Of a stretch of 64,000 nucleotides of DNA, positions 45,574 through 57,920 are shown piece after piece. The stretch is from Pinus tabuliformis (taxonomy: Eukaryota > Streptophyta > Pinopsida > Pinales > Pinaceae). The position numbers were made by a program, and so were the translations under genes. The notes beneath the pieces are model-generated. The model saw nothing but the letters and a program-made list of their open reading frames with translations, had not been told where the DNA came from and did no database searches. Location of the stretch: the NCBI GenBank assembly GCA_031772625.1, contig CM062810.1:869445650-869509649 (forward strand), read 5' to 3'. Each line of letters opens with the position of its first letter. Position 1 is the stretch's first letter.

Positions 45574-46830
45574 ATGGGAAAGAATCTTAAGAAGAAAGCA
45601 CCTAAGAGGAAGAAGGCATCTCAAAAGAACTATGACAGTGGCTGTATTGATTGGGGAATATGTGGAAGGAGCACATCAGATTCAGAATCACTTCAGAATG
45701 AAGATGAACAAGATCTATCAGGTATGAATTTGTTATCCTCTGGTGATACATCTATTTATCCTCTTAAATATGATGAATGTGATAGCGAAAAAATTGAATT
45801 TGCACTTATGGGTGAGAAAGAAAGATATCAAGTAGAGGCAGAATTTAAAAGGCTTACAGACAAAATTAGAGATCAACAAGATCTACTGAACAGAAGGGAA
45901 TGTTCTTTCAAAGAAGAAGCTAGCAAAATAAAGGCTCAACTAGAGGAAGGAAATAAGGTAAGGAAGTTATTCAAGAACAAGGAAGACCAAAGTCAAAAGT
46001 TGCAGGATGAAGTGACATCATTAAGAAATGAAGTCAGTGAAAGGAGCTCAATCGTCAAGAAACTCAAAGATAGATCAAGTTATTATGAAAGGATTGAAGC
46101 TATGATCCTCTCACTAAAGGAAGACCTTGAAGAATCAAATAAGCAGAATAAAGATCTACTCCAAAAACAGGAAAACGAAGTTCTTGAATTGAGGCATCAA
46201 TTGGAAGAAGGAAGGAAAGCTGAAGAAGACATGAAGAAGCACTATCATGAAAAGGAAGAGCATTTTTCAGGTTGAGCTAAATATTCTAAATGATAAATTA
46301 GAAGAAAAGGATAAGCTCTTACGATTTCACGATAGTACAAAGATCTTGGATGATATTCTTAGTAGTCAAAGGTCTCCTGCTATCAAAACTGGTCTTGGTT
46401 TTTATGAATCCACTGAAAGTAAATCTATCTCACAAGGAGAGGCAAGAAACTCTAATGAGAAATCTGAAATGCACAACGAAGAGATGAGAATAAAACCCCA
46501 TCAACAGCCAAGGAAAGAAATTCTTCAAAGGAAATCTTTTACTCCTCCAACGCATAATGTTGAATGTTATAATGTTGGACATGTTGCGGCTAGATGTAGA
46601 AGAAGAATGGTTCAAGATCATCACATTCCAGGTACTTTCAGGGATATTGTTTTTCTTCCAATATGTTTGGTCACAAAGTTGTTGATTGCTACAGAAGGAA
46701 TATGAAACATGTAAGATGTTATGCATGTAGCAAGCTTGGACATAGAGCAAAGGAATGTAGAAACAAAGTATAGGGACCATACCAAAAGGAGAAAACATAA
46801 TCATGCTTGAAGATATGGAAGAAGAAGGAA
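45574..46830 (+). pseudogene. gag: gag of Copia-type array, copy 1
   Basis: I take the ATG at 45574 as start (MGKNLKKKAPKRKK), a basic N-terminus. It is followed by an acidic stretch and a long coiled coil with many Glu, Lys, Arg and Leu (about 45800-46255), which would drive particle assembly. An extra T near 46262-46267 shifts the frame compared with copy 2, ending the first frame at 46275. The C-terminal part (46247-46705 and on, in two frames) has a CYNVGHVAARC knuckle missing a Cys, a degraded second knuckle, and CYACSKLGHRAKEC (CX2CX4HX4C) near 46720-46760. Content ends near 46830 with a KIWKKKEV-like motif. No protease or pol follows. Confidence 0.8.
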
Positions 46831-48791
46831 GTACAGTCAGAAAGATGTGGCACAGCACAATATACTTAGACACAGCACAACACAGACATACCAGACTGAG
46901 GGGGAGCTGAAAGTGTAAAACTTCAGTGTCCTAAATCTCGTACACAAGTTTCATGAAGGGAAGTTGTCTATATACGTGAGTTAGACACTGCACAGTCGCG
47001 TATATGTCAGTCTGAGGTAAAGCAATGGGGACAGGCTCAGAAAAGGGGTCTGATATGATTCATTTCATTATTTACTCTATTGGTTAATAGTTATAGTCTG
47101 TTGAGGATGTGTGGAAATGTCTTGATACTTTTAAGATGTTTAGAAGTGTTTTTGATGATGATGATGTCTTGATGCTTATTGCTGATTTATGCATGATTAG
47201 ATCTAACAGCAAACAGATGGCACAGGTTGAGGGGGAGCATATGCCTTTAATAATGCATTGTTGTCATTATGGTTAATAGTCCTTGGTGATGATTCTTATA
47301 TGGCTAAATGATATATCTTTCTATGATGTGGTTATGACTTGTCCATGATAAAATCTCAGATGATTCTTGGGGTTACATAGTAGATGTTTAGATCATATTT
47401 GTGGATTGATTCTTAGATGGTGCATATATGATGCTTACATGGTGATCTTCATAAGGATAAGGAGAAGTACAAAGCTTGAATACTCAACTTCATTACTTGA
47501 TGATGAGTCTCCCATATGCTGCTGTCGTCATATGCATAAAGATCATTATGCAGGATTCCTATAGTTCTTGGTGCTCATGTGGATGAGGATTGTTGAAGTT
47601 GATGATATAAAGAAGCCTTCACAAAAGTCCTCTAGCTCAAGATACATAGTGTTGGATACATGAATGATTACTCAAAGTTTCATTGTTGGAGACATGATGA
47701 TGATGAGTTCTTACCTATATGTTGATAGGTTGATACTTACATATGTTGATTGATGCAGATATTCCCAAGTGATGATACATGGATGATCATGTTGATAAGA
47801 TGGCTATGGTGTTTTACACATATGAGATAATGTAAATGATGAGTTGATGATGAGTTGATATCTATATGTAGACATACCCTGTCATAGGACATTTACAGGT
47901 TACTGATCTGGAAATGGTTGTACGCGAGTTTCATAAGGAGTATCCGCGTATATATGCATGTTTCTGTGGATACAGTCACGTATATGTTAATTTGAAGGAA
48001 ATCAGTGGGCCAAACTCAGAATGAGAAGATTCTGATATGGGCCTAACAGAAACCATCTGGCACAGATGGAACAGGTACAGAGGGAGAACATGATTGGTGG
48101 TCTAGATGTTGTTTAAAGATGCTTATGGAGTAGATCATACATTATGTATGATAGTTGCTAATGACTATCATGGTCTTATTTAGATGTTTGGTCTCATGGA
48201 AAGGTCATATCAAGACTCATGATGTAATAGTGTGTCTCTATCTATTGTATTCATTTGATGAAATCTCTTTTGGTCACATGATGTAATTTGTAACCCCTCT
48301 ATGCATAAGAAGGATGATGAAATATTTCAGTCATGTATCAAGGTCATGTAACGGCCTATGTTGGTTTCCCCACTATGCCCGGGATTAATGATGTTATACT
48401 CTTATTATCATGTGTAAACCTTTGGTATATCCCCACTTGGTTGGGAGATGATGTATGTATGAGTCTTTAGTGCTAGGAAGGTCACTTATGATATATAGAG
48501 TCATATTCTTCTTGTAGAACATCTTTTTGCAGACCTTGCTTACAGTCAGGGGGGGCATGAACGACACACTTCAGCAGAGTAGAAACTTCAGCATGTACTC
48601 AGAGGGAGCATGGTCATATTGGTACACCTTGGCATATACAAAGGGGGAGCTCACTCAGAGATTTCAGTCGGTACTCAGGGGGAGTATGGACAGTGGACAA
48701 AGAAAGAGAATATCTTGGTCTTCCCTTTGCCCTTGATGTCAAAGGGGGAGAGTGATTTGGTGTTGTTGCCATCAAGTCCAAAGGGGGAGAT
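46831..48791 (+). other. non-coding 3' region of internal 1 with repeated purine tracts
   Basis: No protein frame recognised. AGGGGGAG-like words recur near 46899, 47229, 48548, 48643, 48679, 48739 and 48780, clustered in the last 250 bases. Words such as GCGTATATGTCAG near 47001 and GTACGCGAGTTTC near 47921 echo the LTR motif pairs. Confidence 0.6.
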
Positions 48792-49388
48792 TGTTGGAAT
48801 TATGATGCATGTGTTGTACTTGATGGAAACCCACTCATAGAAGAACATCTCACTTATTTATAACTAGATGAATCTTCAGAAGAGATATCAGATGTGACTG
48901 AATGCATGGGATGCAGGACAACTCAAAGGAATGAGATGATAGTTCTAATTGTGACAAGTTAGCTTTGCCATCAAGTCCAAAGGGGGAGACTGTTGGCATT
49001 ATGATGCATGTGTTTTACTTGATGGAAACGCACTCATAGAAGAACATCTCACTTATTTATAACTAGATGAATCTTCAGAAGAGATATCAGATGTGACTAA
49101 ATGCATGGGATGTAGGACAACTCAAAGGAATCAGATGATAGTTCCAAGTGTGACAAGTTAGCTTTTCCATCAAGTCCAAAGGGGGAGATTGTTGGCATTA
49201 TGATGCATGTATTGTACTTGATGGCAACCCACTCATAGAAGAACATCTCACTTATTTATAACTAGATGAATCTTCAGAAGAGATATCAGATGTGACTGAA
49301 TGCATGGGATGTAGGACAACTCAAAGGAATCTGATGATAGTTCTAAGTGTGACAAGTTAGCTTTGCCATAAATTCCAAAGGGGGAGAT
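48792..49388 (+). repeat. three exact 199-base cassettes before LTR2
   Basis: Units start at 48792, 48991 and 49190 and end at 49388, immediately before LTR2; each is exactly 199 bases and they differ by few bases. Each starts TGTTGGMATTATGATGCATG, close to the LTR start, and ends with AAAGGGGGAGAT-type purines. So every unit is an LTR-like beginning followed by a purine tract. Internal 2 has one such unit (54678-54876). Confidence 0.9.
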
Positions 49389-51405
49389 TGTTGGCATTAT
49401 GAGACAAGTGTTGTCCTTGATGGAAAATCACACAGATGACAGATCATAGTGCAGCAAGTCAGCAGCAAGGGTTTGATTATCAAACTACAAGAATGAAGAG
49501 AAAATATATATACGTAGGTTCATCATGACCGAGCCGCGTATACATGCGGGTTAGTTGTTGAAGAGATGTGTATGCATATACACGCACTTTCATGCAAGAG
49601 AATGTGCGTACATTGGGTTTTGGTCGATGGTAGTTAGTCCTTGGTATTTGAACCTATGGTTTTGGACCATAGTATCTCGTCAGATGTGTTGATCCCAAGT
49701 ATTGGGTCCATGGTATTGGTTTGTTATGGTTTTGGACCATGGTATTGAGCAAGGCCTAAGACTATAAAAGGAGAAGAAGATCATTAGGCATGTGTATTGA
49801 AAAATTCTTAAATATCTGATGAAGGATGAGATCTAGTATCCAGGTTATGGGTTTATGATGCATTGCGTGATCTGAGCTAAGGAGGGATCTCACCAGTTGA
49901 TGGCGAACAAGATCTAAGGATAGATCGGGATCAAATGGTTCGAAATGAACTATCTCTATATGGTTCATTATGTTTATTCTAGATCTATATACTGACGCAT
50001 GTAATGATCTGAACTGGGTATAACTTAAGTTTGAAATCGCTGCAAGTCATGATTGAATATTTATAGATATGTACGCGGGTTGGCTTTGGTGTAAGCGCGT
50101 ATGTATACGGGTTTGGTTCATTGTAGTAGCGTATACAATTTGAGCTATGATGTTTGAAGTTACAGGTGGTTCTGGTTGTTGATGAGTTCTGATGACAGTT
50201 TAAAGGTGTCAGTATTCTGCATATCCTATTTGTTTGATTGTGTTTAGCTTCAGTATTGATGGATGAGAACTAATATTGGATCAGGATCATAATGCCTCAT
50301 ATTTATGTGATCTGATGGACTAGATCTGGGTGCTAACACACATATTATCCTTGTATATGTAATAATCTGGATATGTCTAAAGACAGGAAGTGCATCAAGT
50401 TATAAGTAAGCAATTGATGACATATACGTTGGTTCACCTTGGTGAAGTTGTGTATACACGCTAGTTCAACACTTCTAAGTAGCGTATGCACTCTGATGCA
50501 TGATTTTGATGATATAGTTGGTTCTGAATATTGTTGCAGAGTTTAGTGTTCGACTCTGTGTTCTCGTGACTATGTTGTTGACAGGGTTTCAGTGTTTTAG
50601 TGATTCAGAAATTGATGATGCTAGTATTGATTGTTTTGTGCTTCAATGATATTTATGGGTCCAGTATGAAAATTTGATGAAACATGGCCTTCAGATTATA
50701 GTGTTGTGCTTCAGGAGTATCCAGTCTTAAAATGTATGAAATGTGGTCCCTGGAGGGTGGAAGGAGATTGTAGGCCGGTACCTACATACTAGTACATCAG
50801 CTAGTACAAGAGCAAAGGGGGTAGTAGCTCCCTTCTAGTAGCAGCTAGAGAACAAGTGAAGATTGGAGCATTCAGTAGGCAGGCACCTACGTACTAGTAA
50901 ATGGATCACCTAGTACAAGAGCTAAGGGGGTTGTAGCTCCCATCCAGGAGAGTCTGGAGAACGAGAGAAGGTTGTAGCCTTCTGTAGGTAGAAGCCTGTG
51001 TACTGGTATAAGATTGCACCAGTACAGAACTATTGTAAAATGAAGTTTCTTATTAAAAGAAGATAGAGACGACTTGCAGTAGGTGGTTTTCACCCACATT
51101 GGTTTTCCACCTTATATCATGGTGTTCATGTGTGTTTCTTGTGTGTAATGATCTGTTCTGTTTTACTGCACCTGCTTACTATACATATGGTAATGAAGTT
51201 CTAATGCACTAACTAAAGATCAACATTTAATGGATTAACTGAATCATAAGTATTCTGGATATACGTTAGTTGCAATAGGCACAGTTGCGTATACACGCAG
51301 GTTCCATTAACTGAAGTAGCGTATATGTATCTAAGTATGGAAATAAAAAAGTTTTATTGTTTTGATAATATTGATTCACCCCCCCTCTCAGTATTATTTC
51401 CAACA
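49389..51405 (+). repeat. LTR2 of the Copia-type array
   Basis: 2017 bases, the same length as LTR1, with scattered substitutions. A purine tract lies before it and a primer site after it, so it serves as 3' LTR of copy 1 and 5' LTR of copy 2. TATA box at 49763-49770. Confidence 0.9.
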
Positions 51406-51466
51406 ATTGGTATCAGAGTAGGTCCTTTGGTAGAAGCTTGATCGCTTGAAGGAGATTCGTGGAACT

Positions 51467-52730
51467 ATGGGAAAGAAGCTTAAGAAGAAAGCACCTAAGA
51501 GGAAGAAGGCATCTCAGAAGAACTATGACAGTGGGTGTATTGATTGGGGAATATGTGGAAGGAGCACATCAGATGCAGAATCAATTCAGAATGAAGATGA
51601 ACAAGATCTATCAGGTATGAGTTTGTTATCCTCTGGTGATACATCTATTTATTCTCTTAAATATGATGAATGTGATAGCGAAACAACTGAATTTGCACTT
51701 ATGGGTGAGCAAGAAAGATATCGAATAGAGGCAGAATTTAATAGGCTTACAGACAAAATTAGAGATCAACAAGATCTACTGAACAAAAGGGGATTTTATT
51801 TCAGAGAAGAAGCTACCAAACGAAATGCTCAACTAGAGGAACGAAAGAATGTAAGGAATTTATTCAAGAACAAGGAAGACCAATGTCAAAAGTTGTAGGA
51901 TGAAGTGACATCATTAAGAAATGAAGTCAATGAAAGGAGCTCAATCGTGAAGAAACTCAGGGATAGATCAAGTTATTATGAAAGGATTTAAGCTATGATC
52001 CTCTCACCAAAGGAAGATCTTGAAGAATCAAAGAAGCAGAATAAAGATCTACTCCAAAAACAGGAAAACAAAGTTCTTGAATTGAGGCATCAATTGGAAG
52101 AAGGAAGGAAAGCTGAAGAAGACATGAAGAAGCAGTATTGTGAAAAGGAAGAGCATTTTCAGGTTGAGGTAAATATTCTAAATGATAAATTAGAAGAAAA
52201 GGATAAGCTCTTACGATTTCACGATAGTACTAAGATCTTGGATGATATTCTTAGTAGTCAAAGGTCTCCTGCTATCAAAATTGGTCTTGGTTTTTATGAA
52301 TCCACTGAAAGTAAATCTATCTCACAAGGAGAGGCAAGAAACTCTAATGAGAAATCTGAAATGCACAATGAAGAGATGAGAAGAAAACCCCATCAACAGC
52401 CAAGGAAAGAAATTATTCAAAGGAAATCTTTTACTCCTCCAACGCATAATGTTGGACATGTTGCAGCTAGATGTAGAAGAAGAATGGTTCAAGATCATCA
52501 CATTCCAGGTACTTTCAGGGATATTGTTTTTCTTCCAATATGTTTGGTCACAAAGCTATTGATTGCTACAGAAGGGATATGAAACATGTAAGATGCTATG
52601 CATGTAACAAGCTTGGACATAGAGCAAAGGAATGCAGGAAAAAAGTACAGGGACCATACCAAAAGGAGAAAACATCATCACGCTTGAAGATATGGAAGAA
52701 GAAGGAAGTATAGTCAGAAAGATGTGGCAT
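51467..52730 (+). pseudogene. gag: gag of Copia-type array, copy 2
   Basis: Same gag as copy 1, starting at the ATG at 51467. Stops interrupt the coiled coil: TAG at 51896-51898, where copies 1 and 3 have CAG, and TAA near 51990. From 51995 the frame is open to 52582, keeping the same frame that copy 1 lost at its T insertion. It lacks about 15 bases near 52449 (including the GTTATAAT word present in copy 1), apparently lost between AATGTTG repeats, removing the first cysteine of the first knuckle. The CYACNKLGHRAKEC-type knuckle is kept near 52595-52640. Confidence 0.8.
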
Positions 52731-54677
52731 AGCACAATATACTCAGACACAACACAACACAGACATAACAGACTCAGGGGGAGCTGAAAGTGTAAAACTT
52801 CGGTGTTTTAAATCTCATACGCAAGTTTCATAAAGGGAAGTCACGTTTATACACGAGTCAGACACTGTACAGTCGAGTATATGTCAGTCTGAGGAAAAGT
52901 AGTGGGTACAGGCTCAGAAAAAGGATCTGATATGATTCAGTCCATTATTTGCTCTATTGGTTAATAGTTACAGTCTGCTCAGGATGTGTGGAAATGTCTT
53001 GATACTTGTAGGATGTTTAGAAGTTTTTTTGATGATGATGATGTCTTGATGCTTATTGTTGATTTATGCATGATCAGATCTAACAGTAAACATATGACAC
53101 AGGTTGAGGGGGAGCATATGCCTTTAATAATGCACTGTTGACATTATGGTTAATTGTCCTTGGTGATGATGCTTATATGGCTAAATGATATATCTTGCTA
53201 TGATGTGGTTATGAGTTGTCCATGATAAAATCTCAGATGATTCTTGGGGTTACATAGTAGATGTTCAGATCATATTTGTGGAATTATTCTTAGATGGTGC
53301 ATATATGATGCTTACATGGTGATATTCATAAGGATAAGGAGAAGTACAAAGCTTGAATAGAGAACTTCATTACTTGATGATGAGTCTCTGATATGCTGCT
53401 ATCGCCATATGCATAAAGATCATGAAGCAGGATTCCTATAGTTCTTGGTGCTCATGTGGATGAGGATTGTTGAAGTTGATGATATAAAGAAGCTTTGACA
53501 AATGATCTTGAGCTCATGATACATAGTGCTGGATACATGAATGATTACTCAAAGTTGCATTGTTGGAGACATGATGATGATGAGTTCTTACCTATATGTT
53601 GATAGTTTGATACTTACATATGTTGATTGATGCAGATATTCCCAAGTGATGATACATGGATGATCGTGTTGATAAGATGGATATGTTGTTTTACACATAT
53701 GAGATAATGTGAATGATTTTATGATGATGAGTTGATATCTATATGTAGACATACCCTGTCATAGGACATTTATAGGTTGCCGATCTAGAAATGGTTGTAC
53801 GTGAGTTTCATAAGGAGTATCTGCGTATATATGCCTGTTTCTGTGGATACAGTCACTTATATGTTAATTTGAAGGAAATTAGTGGGCCAAACTCAGAATG
53901 AGAAGAGTCTGATATGGGTCTGACATAAACCATCTGGCATAGATGGAACAGGTATAGAGGGAGAACATGAATGGTGGTCTAGATGTTGTTGAAAGATGCT
54001 TGTGGAGTAGATCATACATTATGTATCATAGTTGCTAATGACTATCATGGTCTTATTTAGATGTTTGGTCTCATGTAAAGGTCATATCAAGACTCATGAT
54101 GTAATAGTGTGTCTCTATCTATTGTAGTCATTTGATGAAATCTCTTCTGGTCACATGATGTAATTTGTAACCCCTCTATGCATAAGAAGGATGATGAAAT
54201 ATTTTAGTCATGTATCAAGGTCATGTAACGGCCTATGTTGGTTTCCCCACTATGCCCGGGATTAATGATGTTATACTCTTATTATCATGTGTAAACCTTT
54301 GGTATATCCCCACTTGGTTGGGAGATGAATGTATGTATGAGTCTTTGGTGCTAGGAAGGTCACTTATGATGTATAGAGTCATATTCTTCTTGTAGAACAT
54401 CTTTTTGTAGACCTTGCTTATAGTCAGGGGGAGCATGAATGACACACTTCAGCAGAGCAGAAACTCCAGCATGTACTCAGAGGGAGCATGGTCATATTGG
54501 TACACCTTGGCATATACAAAGGGGGAGCTTACTCAGAGATTTCAGGCGGTACTCAGGGGGAGTATGGACAGTGGAATGTTTACCAAAGAAAGAGAATATC
54601 TTGGTATGCCCTTTGCCCTTGATGTCAAAGGTGGAGAGTGATTTGGTGTTGTTGCCATGAAGTCCAAAGGGGGAGAT
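52731..54677 (+). other. non-coding 3' region of internal 2
   Basis: Aligns with 46831-48791 with small indels. Purine words near 54424, 54520 and 54552. No gene is recognised. Confidence 0.6.
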
Positions 54678-54876
54678 TGTTGGCATTATGATGCATGTGT
54701 TGTACTTGATGGAAACCCACTCATAGAAGAACATCTCACTTATTTATAACTAGATGAATCTTCAGAAGAGATATCAGATGTGACTGAATGCATGGGATGT
54801 AGGACAACTCAAAGGAATTAGATGATAGTTCTAAGTGTGACAAGTTAGCTTTGGCATCAAGTCCAAAGGGGGAGAT
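54678..54876 (+). repeat. single 199-base cassette before LTR3
   Basis: Same length and content as the three units at 48792-49388: LTR-like start TGTTGGCATTATGATGCATG and purine end. Only one unit is present here, so cassette number varies between copies. Confidence 0.9.
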
Positions 54877-56876
54877 TGTTGGCATTATGAGACAAGTGTT
54901 GTCCTTGATGACAAATCACACAAATGACAGATCATAGTGCAGCAGGTCAGCAGCAAGGATTTGATGATCAAACTACAAGAATGAAGAAAAAATATATATA
55001 CGCAGGTTCATCATGACCGAGACGCGTATACACGCGGGTTAGTCGTTGGAAAGATGCGTATCCGTATACACGCACTTTCATGCAAGAGAATGTGCATACA
55101 TTGGGTTTTGGTCCATGGTAGTTAGTCCTTGGTATTTGAACCTATGGTTTTGGACCATAGTATCTCGTGAGATGTGTTGATCCCAAGTATTGGGTCCATG
55201 GTATTGGTTTGTTAGGGTTTTGGACCATTGTATTGAGCAAGGCCTAAGACTATAGAAGGAGAAGAAGATCATTAGGCATGTGTATTGAAAAAGTCTTGAA
55301 TATCTGATGAAGGATGAGATCCAGTATGCAGGTTATGGGTTTATGATGCATTGTGTGATCTGAGGTAAGGAGGCATCTCTCCAGTTGATGGAGAACAAGA
55401 TCTAAGGATAGATCGGGATCAAATGGTTTGAAATGAACTATCTCTATATGGTTGATTATGTTTATTCTAGATCTGTATACTGACGCATGTAATCATCTGA
55501 ACTGGGTATAACTTAAGTTTGAAATCACTGCAAGTCATGATTGAATATTTATAGATATGTACGCGGGTTGGCTTTGGTGTAAGCGCGTATGTACACGGGT
55601 TTGGTTCATTGTAGTAGAGTATACAATTTGAGCTATAATTTTTGAAGTTACAAGTGGTTCTAGTTGTTGATGAGTTCTAATGACAGTTTAAAGGTGTCAG
55701 TATTCTTCATATCTAGTTTGGTTGATTGTGTTTAGCTTCAGTATTGATGGATGAGAACTAATATTGGATCATGATCATAATGACTCATATTATGTGATTT
55801 GATGGACTAGATCTGGGTGCTAACACACATATTATCCTTGTATATGTAATAATCTAGATATGTCTGAAGACAGGAAGTGCATCAAGTTATAAGTAAGCAA
55901 TTGATGACATATACGTTGGTTCACCTTGGTGAAGTTGCGTATACACGCTGGTTCAGCACTTCCAAGTAGCGTATGCACTCTGATGCATGATTTTGATGAT
56001 ACAGTTGGTTCTGAATATTGTTACAGATTTCAGTGTTCTGCTCTTTGTTCTGATGACTGTGTTGTTGACAGGGTTTCATTGTTTTAGTGATTTAGAAATT
56101 GATGTTGCTAGTATTGATTGTTTTGTGCTTCAATGATATTTATGGGTCCAGTATGAAAATTTGATGAAACGTGGCCTTCAGATTATAGTGTTGTGCTTCA
56201 GGAGTATCCAGTCTAAAAATGTATGAAATGTGGTCCCTGGAGGGTGAAAGGAGATTGTAGGCCGGCGCCTACGTACTATTACATCAACTAGTACAAGAGC
56301 AAAGGGGGTAGTAGCTCCCTTCCAGTAGTAGCTAGAGAACAAGTGAAGATTGGAGCATTCAGTAGGCAAGCACCTATGTACTAGTAAATGGATCAGCTAG
56401 TACAAGAGCTAAGGGGGTTGTAGCTCCCATCTAGGAGAGTCTGGAGAACGAGAGAAGGTTGTAGCCTTCTGTAGGTAGGAGCTTGTGTACTGGTATAAGA
56501 CTGCACCAGTATAGAACTATTGTAAAATGAAGTTTCTTATTAAAAGAGGATAGAGACGACTTGCAGCAGGTTGTTTTCACCCACATTGGGTTTCCACCTT
56601 ATATCATGATGTTCATGTGCATTTCTTGTGTGTGATGATCTATTCTGTTTTACTACACCTACTTACTATACATATGGTAATGAAGTTCTAATGCACTAAC
56701 TAAAGATCAACATTTAATGGATTAACTGAATCATAAGTATTCTGGATATACGCTAGTTGCATATACACGCGGGTTCCATTAACTAAAGTAGCGTATATGT
56801 ATCTAAGTATGGAAATGAAAAAGTTTTATTGATTTGATAATACTGATTCACCGCCCTCTCAGTATTATTTCCAACA
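54877..56876 (+). repeat. LTR3 of the Copia-type array
   Basis: 2000 bases, slightly shorter than the others. The TATA word is changed to TATAGAAG (55251-55258), so promoter activity is doubtful. It lacks a short piece of the last GCGTATA region near 56757. Confidence 0.9.
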
Positions 56877-56937
56877 ATTGGTATCAGAGCAGGTCCTTTG
56901 GTAGAAGCTTGATCACTTGAAGGAGATCCATGGAACT

Positions 56938-57920
56938 ATGGGAAAGAAGCTTAAGAAGAAAGCACCTAAGAGGAAGAAGGCATCTCAGAAGAACTATGAC
57001 AGTGGGTGTATTCATTGGGGAATATGTGGAAGGAGCACATCAGATTCAGAATCACTTTAGAATGAAGATGAACAAGATCTATCAGGTATGAATTTTTTAT
57101 CCTCTGGTGATACATCTATTTATCCTCTAAAAGATGATGAATGTGATAGCGAAACAACTGAATTTGCACTTATGGGTGAGCAAGAAAGATATCAAATAGA
57201 GGCAGAATTTAAAAGGCTTATAGAAAAAATTACAGATCAACAAGATCTATTGAACAAAAGGGAATGTGCTTTCAAAGAAGAAGCTACCAAACTAAATGCT
57301 CAACTAGAGGAAGGAAACAAGGTAAGTAAGTTATTCAAGAACAAGGAAAACCAATGTCAAAAGTTGCAGGATGAAGTGACATCATTAAGAAATGAAGTCA
57401 ATGAAAGGAGCTCAATCATCAAGGAACTTGTATATAGATCCAGTTATTATGAAAGGTTTGAAGCTATGATCCGCTCACTAAAGGAAGATCTTGAAAAATC
57501 AAAGAAGCAGAATAAAGATCTACTCCAAAAACAAGAAAACGAAGTTCTTGAATTGAGGCATCAGTTGGAAGAAGGAAGGAAAGCTGAAGAAGACATGAAG
57601 AAGCACTATCATGAAAAGGAAGAGCATTTTTAGGTTGAGGTAAATATTCTAAATGATAAATTAGAAGAAAAGGATAAGCTCTTACGATTTCACGATAGTA
57701 CTAAGATCTTGGATGATATTCTTAAGGTCTCCTGCTATCAAAACTGGTCTTGGTTTTTATGAATCCACTGAAAGTAAATCTATCTCACAAGGAGAGGCAA
57801 GAAAATCTAATGAGAAATCTGAAATGCACAACGAAGAGATGAGAAGAAAACCCCATCAACTGCCAAGGAAAGAAATTCTTCAAAGTAAATCTTTTACTCC
57901 TCCAACACATAATGTTGAAT
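56938..57920 (+). pseudogene. gag: gag of Copia-type array, copy 3, 5' part
   Basis: Starts at the ATG at 56938 (MGKKLKKKAPKRKK). Stops TAG at 57058-57060 and 57631-57633 fall where copies 1 or 2 have CAG. The frame 57088-57633 keeps the coiled coil. A small deletion near 57724 removes residues present in copies 1 and 2. It is cut at 57921-57928 by the hAT-like element and resumes at 62885. Confidence 0.8.
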
